Of a DNA stretch of 43,988 bases, positions 38,358 to 43,988 are shown piece by piece. Under the pieces are notes generated by a model. That model did not search any database, had not been told where the DNA came from, and saw only the letters and a program-made list of their open reading frames with translations. A program made the position numbers and the translations under genes. Positions within the stretch are counted from its first letter, which is position 1. Each line of letters opens with the position of its first letter. The stretch spans positions 1 to 43,988 of the forward strand of contig CACLUR010000008.1 in the NCBI GenBank assembly GCA_902610175.1. Reading direction: 5' to 3'. Source of the DNA: an uncultured Alphaproteobacteria bacterium (GTDB taxonomy: Bacteria; Pseudomonadota; Alphaproteobacteria; HIMB59).

Positions 38358-40149
38358 GATGAAAATTAAAATTGGAGATGTAATTTTAGATTATCTGATC
38401 AAAAAAAAGGTAAAACATGTTTTTCTTATTACTGGTGGGGCTATTGGTTTTCTAATTGATTCTTTTTATGGAAATAAAAAAATTAAATATATTTGTGCTT
38501 TGCATGAACAAAGTGCGGCCATGATGGCCGACTCATATTCAAGATTGGGCCCCAATTTTGCTGCGACTATGTCAACTTCTGGGCCAGGGGCAACAAATTT
38601 AATTACAGGTATATATTGCTCTTGGTTTGACTCAGTACCTAATATCCATATTACTGGGCAAGTAAATCTTAATGAATCTAGGTCAAGTAGTAAGTATACA
38701 AAGAATTGTAGGCAAATTGGATTTCAGGAAACAGATATAGTGGCTTTATCAAAAAATTTTACAAAAAAAAGTATTAAAATTACTAACCATAATAAAATTT
38801 ATGAAGTTTTAAATGTTCTTGATTTCCAATCTCATAATAAGCGACCTGGTCCTGTATTGCTAGATATTCCAATGAATATTCAAAAAGAAACTATTCAAAA
38901 AAGAAAAATAAAACTATCAAAGTATGACTCTGTAATTAAAAAAAATTATACAAATTTAATTTTTAATAGTCTAAAAGCCGCCAAAAAACCATGTATTTTG
39001 TTGGGTGCCGGAATAAGAAACTCTGGATTATCAGAAAAAGACATTATTAATCTTTCAAAAGTAATTAAAATTCCTTATTTATTGACGTGGAGTGGTTTTG
39101 ACCTTATGGATTTCAATCATTCCTTTAATTATAACACAATCGGAGTATATGGTCACAGATCAAGTAATTTTATTGTTCAAAATTGTGATTTGCTAATTAC
39201 TATTGGATGTAGGTTAGATACAAGGACTACCGGTTCGAGAGTAAATACATTTGCAAGAGATGCAAAAATTATTTCTGTTGACATAGACAGATATGAATTA
39301 AATAAGAATAGAGGTCTTCAAATTAAGCATAAAATCTTGCAGGACGCAGGTATATTTATTAAAAATATTTTAGCTTCAAAAAATACTTATAAAGCTAATT
39401 TGAATTGGTTTAATTACTGTAATTTACTCAAAAAAAATTTTCCCTTTGATAGGGAGTCTGGTTTTAGAGGTAAATTTGTAGAAATTTATCGCTTTATCAG
39501 AGATTTATCAGATAGCTTAGATAATAATTCAATAATTATTCCTGATGATGGTGGCCATTTGACTTGGACGATGCAAGCTTTTAAAATTAAAAAAGGTCAA
39601 AGACTTTTTTCTGCTTTTGGTAATTCTCCTATGGGGTACTCACTTCCAGCCTCAATAGGGGCAGCTTTTGCAAGACCAAAATCAAAAGTAATTTGTATAG
39701 ATGGGGATGGCAGTATTCAAATTAATTTACAAGACCTTCATCTTTTAAAAAAATTTAATTTAAATGTAAAAATTATATTAATTAACAATAATGGTTACGG
39801 AATTATTAGACAATTCCAAAGTTTATACTTGGGAAAAAGATACGAAGCTTCTAAAAAAGGTATATCCAATCCAAATTTTAAAAGTATTTCAAGAGCTTTT
39901 GGAATTGATTACTATAGGATTGATACTAATTCTAAATCCAGCATCATTTTAAAAACGGTCAATAAAAAAGGTCCATGTTTTTATGAAGTCATTATCGATC
40001 CAAAACAAACAATATCTCCTAAATTAGAATTTGGTAGACCCATAGAGGATCTTTCACCATTGTTAGAAAGAGATATTTTTGATAAATATATGCACACTAT
40101 GAAAAGAAAAGTTAAGAAAGCAAATAGAACTTTTCAAGAGTCCAATTAA
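38347..40149 (+). CDS. Thiamine-diphosphate-dependent enzyme, acetolactate synthase-like
   Basis: A 600-residue ThDP enzyme with the three domains of the acetolactate synthase / pyruvate decarboxylase family. The catalytic Glu is in ALHEQSAAMMADSYSR (Glu54). The ThDP motif is GDGSIQINLQDL (about residue 452) to INNNGYGIIRQFQ. The central domain is present. Length fits IlvB-like proteins. The start is either ATG 38347 (11-base overlap with the gene before, as its neighbours show) or ATG 38359, which fits the family start. No small regulatory subunit is nearby, so a role in branched-chain synthesis is unlikely; a specialised role in the surface cluster is more likely. Confidence 0.83.
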   Translation: MNYKMKIKIGDVILDYLIKKKVKHVFLITGGAIGFLIDSFYGNKKIKYICALHEQSAAMMADSYSRLGPNFAATMSTSGPGATNLITGIYCSWFDSVPNIHITGQVNLNESRSSSKYTKNCRQIGFQETDIVALSKNFTKKSIKITNHNKIYEVLNVLDFQSHNKRPGPVLLDIPMNIQKETIQKRKIKLSKYDSVIKKNYTNLIFNSLKAAKKPCILLGAGIRNSGLSEKDIINLSKVIKIPYLLTWSGFDLMDFNHSFNYNTIGVYGHRSSNFIVQNCDLLITIGCRLDTRTTGSRVNTFARDAKIISVDIDRYELNKNRGLQIKHKILQDAGIFIKNILASKNTYKANLNWFNYCNLLKKNFPFDRESGFRGKFVEIYRFIRDLSDSLDNNSIIIPDDGGHLTWTMQAFKIKKGQRLFSAFGNSPMGYSLPASIGAAFARPKSKVICIDGDGSIQINLQDLHLLKKFNLNVKIILINNNGYGIIRQFQSLYLGKRYEASKKGISNPNFKSISRAFGIDYYRIDTNSKSSIILKTVNKKGPCFYEVIIDPKQTISPKLEFGRPIEDLSPLLERDIFDKYMHTMKRKVKKANRTFQESN

Positions 40150-40205
40150 ATATAAAATTAAATCTTTTCTTAAATTTGAATTAACGATCGTAATAAAAAA
40201 TAAGC

Positions 40206-40784
40206 ATGGATATAAATTACATTTTTAAAATTCTAGAGATATTCCAAGAAATGCAATATTTTTATCTAATTTTAATTATAGTTTCGTATTTTTATTTGCT
40301 CTTACCTTTGCCGGTAACCCCATTAATAATATTTAATTCTATATATTTTCAAGAATTATCAATATATTTAAATCTTTTTCTAATCTTGCTCTCATATCTT
40401 ACAGTTTATAAAATCATAGTTTTCTTAAAATTAAATTTAATTCTTGAAAAATATGTATTTAGTAGAGTAAAAAAAAAATTTTTTTATTTTAATTTAAATT
40501 TAAATGAATTTTGGAAAGTTCTTATTTTAAGAGTAATCATTCCTATACCCCTATTAAATTATTATCTTTCAATTAAAAATTATAAATTAGGAATATCATT
40601 ATTAGCAACTTTTATATCGTTAATACCCTACGTTTTAATTTTATCAGGAACTTCAAAAGACTTGATATCTGAAGATAGGGGCATTAATCTGAGTTTTTTT
40701 ATACTATACATTTTCTATGCTTTGACTGTTATCCTGTTAAGTAAATTTATTCAAAAAATTAAATTTTTTAAAATTTTTAAATGA
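40206..40784 (+). CDS. Membrane protein, possibly VTT/DedA-like
   Basis: A 192-residue protein with about five hydrophobic segments. LRVIIPIPLLNYYLSIKNYKLG followed by SLIPYVLILSG resembles the R-x-x-P-x-P-x-x-x-x-N-Y block of the VTT (SNARE-associated/TMEM64) domain, but the match is partial. It would sit in the inner membrane and could move lipids. It follows the ThDP gene after 56 bases and overlaps the next membrane-protein gene by 4 bases, so it is likely co-expressed with it. Confidence 0.6.
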   Translation: MDINYIFKILEIFQEMQYFYLILIIVSYFYLLLPLPVTPLIIFNSIYFQELSIYLNLFLILLSYLTVYKIIVFLKLNLILEKYVFSRVKKKFFYFNLNLNEFWKVLILRVIIPIPLLNYYLSIKNYKLGISLLATFISLIPYVLILSGTSKDLISEDRGINLSFFILYIFYALTVILLSKFIQKIKFFKIFK

Positions 40785-41923
40785 AAAAAATCTATTCTCA
40801 CAGCATATTGATTTCAATTATTTATTCATTTTTTTTTATACTATTATTTGCAGTTTATAATTTTGATATCTCGCAATTTGCTCAATTTTCAAACCTAACA
40901 GATCAAAACAGAATCCCTTTTAAGATTAATCCTATAGATAGAACAGGATATGATGGTCAATTTTATATTAGATTGGCCTTAAACCCATTTGAATTAAATT
41001 GGCCTCATGATAACTTGCCTGAAACCAATCCAAGTTATAGATACTCAAGAATTGGCTATCCCTTAATACTATGGATATTTTCATTTTTATTTAAAGAATA
41101 TATTATTTATCTATCCGTCCTAATTAATATCATTGGAATTCTTTTTATTTATTTTATTAACAGGTTAAATTTTGAAATTCTAGGAATAGATAAAAAATTA
41201 TCTATTTTTTGTGCTTTTTTACCAGGTTACTACTTTGTTATAAGTAGAGCTACTTGCGAAATTTATGAAATAGTTTTTATTTCTTTATCTATTTTATTTT
41301 TTTTAAGAAATAAATTAATTTTATTTTCATTTTGTGTCTTTTTTTCTTTTTTAATTAGAGAAACAGCTTTTATTTTTTATTTAATAATTATTTTTTTATC
41401 TTTTTTTAGCAATCTTAATATTAAGAAGCAATATTTATTTATACCTTTTCTTCTATATTTATTTTGGCAATTCTGCTTATATATTTTTTTTGGCAATATT
41501 CCTTTTGGAACAGGTGTAAATACAAATTTTTCTACCCCTTTATTGGGTATCATTGAAATTTTTAATTTTCCAAGATATCAAAATAATATCTTTCAAGGCA
41601 TTACATATGTTACTGAATATATTTACATTTTCTTTATAATTTTTTTATGTATTTTTTCTTTTAAAAGTCATCACTATAAAGATTTTTTATTTTTATCTTT
41701 TATCGCTTACTTAATTTATTTTTTATTACTAAATGAAGTTGTGCTAGGCACTGATTGGGGTTTTATGAGAATATTACTCGAATTAAATTACCTTAGTACT
41801 ATTATCATTTTAAGGTCAAAAAAGATTAAATTATTTTTAATTAAAATTAGTTATACTGCAATAAATATTTTTGTTTTTTTAAGGATCTTTATTGAACAAT
41901 CATTAAAATATAATTTTATTTAA
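40781..41923 (+). CDS. Multi-pass membrane protein, GT-C glycosyltransferase-like
   Basis: A 380-residue protein with about nine to ten hydrophobic segments. After the first segment comes RTGYDGQFYIRLALNPF followed by YRYSRIGYPLILW, a pattern seen in large membrane-embedded GT-C-type glycosyltransferase relatives; the Asp of YDGQ is a candidate catalytic residue in the first periplasmic loop. It would use lipid-linked sugars at the periplasmic face. Substrate unknown. It overlaps the upstream VTT-like gene by 4 bases (ATGA). Confidence 0.65.
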   Translation: MKKIYSHSILISIIYSFFFILLFAVYNFDISQFAQFSNLTDQNRIPFKINPIDRTGYDGQFYIRLALNPFELNWPHDNLPETNPSYRYSRIGYPLILWIFSFLFKEYIIYLSVLINIIGILFIYFINRLNFEILGIDKKLSIFCAFLPGYYFVISRATCEIYEIVFISLSILFFLRNKLILFSFCVFFSFLIRETAFIFYLIIIFLSFFSNLNIKKQYLFIPFLLYLFWQFCLYIFFGNIPFGTGVNTNFSTPLLGIIEIFNFPRYQNNIFQGITYVTEYIYIFFIIFLCIFSFKSHHYKDFLFLSFIAYLIYFLLLNEVVLGTDWGFMRILLELNYLSTIIILRSKKIKLFLIKISYTAINIFVFLRIFIEQSLKYNFI

Positions 41924-42301
41924 CAATTAGAAATTTTATTAGTTATTTTTATTTGAGATTTAACCTAAATTTATACTAGCTTTATTATGAATTTAAAAAC
42001 AAATTTCGTGTTAATAATTTTTCATAAATGAATTTAATTATTTAAATAAGATTGGCTTTTTTATTTTAAGATCAATTGATGGTCTATTATTTCGATTTTT
42101 TTATTTAAAAAATATTCTTCGCAATTTTTATTTCTTTTTTCAATTTCTTGCTTAATAAAATAAATTTCACATGTTTTTAAAGTAAAGTCCTTTAATAAAA
42201 AAGGTAAAATCAAAATAATTAAGAATATTGCCAAATAAACTTTTGTTGTCATTTTTTTTAAATAAATTAAATTTGTAATAGAGATAAATAATTTTCAACA
42301 T
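41924..42301. other. 378-bp AT-rich gap in the surface cluster
   Basis: It contains one possible small gene on the minus strand (42061-42252, listed separately). The rest, 41924-42060 and 42253-42301, is AT-rich with no ORF, no clear hairpin and no repeats that I could see. Confidence 0.5.
42061..42252 (-). CDS. Possible small single-span membrane protein
   Basis: A 63-residue frame with an ATG start on the strand opposite to its neighbours. Residues 5-20 are a strong hydrophobic stretch (YLAIFLIILILPFLL), then a Lys/Glu-rich part with two cysteines (positions 28 and 44). No family is recognised and no Shine-Dalgarno site is visible. It could be a chance frame in AT-rich DNA; the anchor-like layout makes it worth noting. 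Confidence 0.35.
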   Translation of the reverse strand: MTTKVYLAIFLIILILPFLLKDFTLKTCEIYFIKQEIEKRNKNCEEYFLNKKIEIIDHQLILK

Positions 42302-43273
42302 ATGTCTATAACTATTTGTATTCCAGTTTATAATGGAGAAGCAACAATCTATGAAACTTTACAATCAGTTATTAGACAAAAATGCACTGATTTTAGTATT
42401 TTAATTGTAGATAACAATTCCAGCGACAAAAGTATTGAAATCTGCAATTCATTTAAAATAAAAAATATAAAAATCCTTCAATTTAAAAATAAATTGCCAG
42501 CTGGTTTGAATTTTCAGAGATGTATTGACCTATGTGAAACCGATTACTTAGTTTTTCTTTCCGCAGACGATATACTAGATAGTAATTGTATCAACATTTA
42601 TTCTGATATTATAAAATCTAGAAATGATATTTCTATTATTAGTAGGACGTACTATTGGTTTGACAAAAATTATAAAAAACCAATTAGAGCCACTTGCCAA
42701 TTGAATAAATCATTAGTTATTAATTCAAAAAGCGATTTCATAGACATTATGAATTTTATTGACTCTACCTGTCAACTGTCTGGTTTGTGTATAAAAAAAA
42801 ATTCAATTAAAAATGATATTAAACCATTTCCTTTTGTAGAAATACCCTCAATAATATTACCCATATTGAAAACAGATAATTCAATTCATTTAAATTATAA
42901 TTCTGTAGCAATAAGGACTTCAAGTTCAGGTGCTAACTTAAAATCTACCTATGATATCTCCCCTTCCAAAAGTTGGTATGAGTTATTTGAATATAACTTT
43001 TCTAAAAATACAAAATTATTTAATTTTTTAGTTGAGGTTTATATTTCAAAAAATTACGACTCACTTGTTCAAATTAGACTAAATGGTGGCTATAAAAAAT
43101 TTATTGAAGAGATCAATTTTTTTATAAATAAAAATCCCAAAATATTATTTGATATTAAATTTTATATATATTTTTTAATCTTAAACCTCCCTATTTTTCT
43201 AATAGAAAGAATAAAAAATATTTATAAAAAATTTACTATAAAACAGGTAAACTTAAGTAATATTATTGAATAA
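42302..43273 (+). CDS. Glycosyltransferase family 2
   Basis: A 323-residue GT-A fold glycosyltransferase. The opening ITICIPVYNGEATIYETLQSVIRQ is the family 2 nucleotide-sugar-binding start, LIVDNNSSDKSIEIC follows, and the D-x-D region reads FLSADDILD (about residues 83-91). A hydrophobic C-terminal stretch (FYIYFLILNLPIFLIE) suggests membrane association. It probably adds a sugar to a surface glycan. It lies 5 bases before a ChbG-like gene. Confidence 0.85.
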   Translation: MSITICIPVYNGEATIYETLQSVIRQKCTDFSILIVDNNSSDKSIEICNSFKIKNIKILQFKNKLPAGLNFQRCIDLCETDYLVFLSADDILDSNCINIYSDIIKSRNDISIISRTYYWFDKNYKKPIRATCQLNKSLVINSKSDFIDIMNFIDSTCQLSGLCIKKNSIKNDIKPFPFVEIPSIILPILKTDNSIHLNYNSVAIRTSSSGANLKSTYDISPSKSWYELFEYNFSKNTKLFNFLVEVYISKNYDSLVQIRLNGGYKKFIEEINFFINKNPKILFDIKFYIYFLILNLPIFLIERIKNIYKKFTIKQVNLSNIIE

Positions 43274-43278
43274 ATTTA

Positions 43279-43935
43279 ATGAAAATATACTTTTCCTTAA
43301 CTGAAGGTAAGTGTCTATCGAATTCAAGGGATCTAGTTGATGAGTCTGGGTATTTGAAATTTTCAGGTAAGGATTTATTTTGGATGTATTTAACAGGTAA
43401 ATTAAATAATGATTTGCTCAATCAAATTTATGATGAATTTCATTCACAGTTCGACTTATTGTCTAAATATTGTGAAATTCAACATATTTCTTCTCATGAG
43501 CATGTGCACATCATACCACCTATATTTGATTATTTGTTTAATTTTAGTAAATCTAAAAAAATAAATTTACGATATTTTAATGAAGATTTTTTTACTTTCT
43601 ATAATTTCAATGACTTGAATAACTTTATCTATGACTTAAATTTTTTAAAGTTTTTTTTAATTTCATTTTTATCTAGGTTTTCAAATAAATATGAACTTAG
43701 TTCTTACAAATCTTACGGTATTAAATTTAGTGGTAAAATTAATTATATAAATTTATCAAAATATTTCAAAAGTTTGAATTTTAGCGAAAAAGTAAATATA
43801 TATTTTCATCCAGGTTATAAAAGTATAACTGAGGAAAAAAATCTAAATTTAAAAAAATATGATTACAAATTCATAAACTCTTTTGACAGACAAAAAGAAT
43901 TAAATTCTATAGTTGATTTTTATAATAAAAACTAA
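43279..43935 (+). CDS. ChbG/YdjC-like carbohydrate deacetylase relative, N-terminally truncated
   Basis: A 218-residue protein. SSHEHVHIIPPIFDYL and NIYFHPGY match the second His motif and the C-terminal H-P-G of the ChbG/HpnK (YdjC) deacetylase family, and IYFSLTEGKCLSNSRDLVDESGYL matches the region after G-L-H-L-N-L-T-E-G. The family's N-terminal N-A-D-D-F-G block, which supplies metal-binding Asp residues, is missing, and the first His is replaced by Tyr (MKIYFSLTEG). An in-frame TGA at 43267-43269 rules out a longer start. It may be a pseudoenzyme, a decayed gene or a divergent variant. It overlaps the next start by one base (TAATG). Confidence 0.65.
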   Translation: MKIYFSLTEGKCLSNSRDLVDESGYLKFSGKDLFWMYLTGKLNNDLLNQIYDEFHSQFDLLSKYCEIQHISSHEHVHIIPPIFDYLFNFSKSKKINLRYFNEDFFTFYNFNDLNNFIYDLNFLKFFLISFLSRFSNKYELSSYKSYGIKFSGKINYINLSKYFKSLNFSEKVNIYFHPGYKSITEEKNLNLKKYDYKFINSFDRQKELNSIVDFYNKN

Positions 43936-43988
43936 TGGAATTAAAAAAAAATCTTTCATTTTTGTTTCTTTTTATATTTATCTTTTTA
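43935..43988 (+). CDS. Start of a membrane protein (partial at window edge)
   Basis: Frame starting at ATG 43935 in the previous stop (TAATG). The 18 visible residues, MELKKNLSFLFLFIFIFL, are a basic start then a hydrophobic span. It may be another membrane protein of the surface cluster. Too little is visible to assign. Confidence 0.5.
   Translation, partial: MELKKNLSFLFLFIFIFL

Overview
The window comes from a very AT-rich, tightly packed genome with an alphaproteobacterial signature. The evidence is the 16S gene, the rRNA operon order (16S, tRNA-Ile, tRNA-Ala, 23S, 5S), an initiator tRNA with an A-G-G/C-C-U anticodon stem, and elongator and initiator tRNA-Met just before the operon. Genes overlap by 1 to 18 bases or abut almost everywhere, clear Shine-Dalgarno sites are few, and no insertion sequences, phage genes or CRISPR arrays are seen. 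This fits a streamlined free-living marine alphaproteobacterium of the SAR11 / HIMB59 / AEGEAN-169 type. The exact clade cannot be fixed from reading alone.

Layout. (1) 1-7019 is a polyamine locus: the end of an N-carbamoylputrescine amidase, a four-gene ABC importer with a strong hairpin after the binding-protein gene, then a divergent pair for a gamma-glutamylpolyamine synthetase and oxidase. (2) 7005-9205 (minus) holds an FAD-linked 2-hydroxyacid dehydrogenase-type oxidase and a Sua5-type tRNA t6A enzyme. (3) 9271-14395 holds glmU and glmS (UDP-GlcNAc synthesis), a small secreted protein made almost wholly of 13-residue repeats, a 369-bp spacer with a possible gene remnant, and a 425-residue orphan protein. 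(4) 14437-23012 is a plus-strand housekeeping run: class II DAHP synthase, nicotinate phosphoribosyltransferase, gltX, cysS, citramalate synthase, a TrmJ-type methyltransferase, rpsD and a TPR lipoprotein-like or periplasmic protein. (5) 23041-30157 is a minus-strand run of nine genes with no intergenic base: sfsA, map, purB, purC, purS, purQ, purL, bolA, grxD. A CinA-type protein lies divergently, only 2 bases from sfsA. (6) 30941-36199 holds two tRNA-Met genes and a complete rRNA operon with boxA and long processing stems. (7) 36293-43988 starts right after 5S and is visibly even more AT-rich. It encodes an epimerase, an aminotransferase, a ThDP enzyme, two multi-pass membrane proteins, a glycosyltransferase and a truncated ChbG/YdjC-like protein. 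It reads as the start of a cell-surface or glycoconjugate island beside the rRNA operon.

How they work together: region 1 imports polyamines and channels them into gamma-glutamylation; glmSU feeds wall and LPS synthesis; regions 4 and 5 supply aromatic and isoleucine precursors, NAD, charged tRNAs and purines; region 7 probably decorates the envelope. The least explained items are the repeat protein after glmS, the 425-residue orphan, the truncated ChbG-like protein and the specialised sugar or metabolite triad after 5S.
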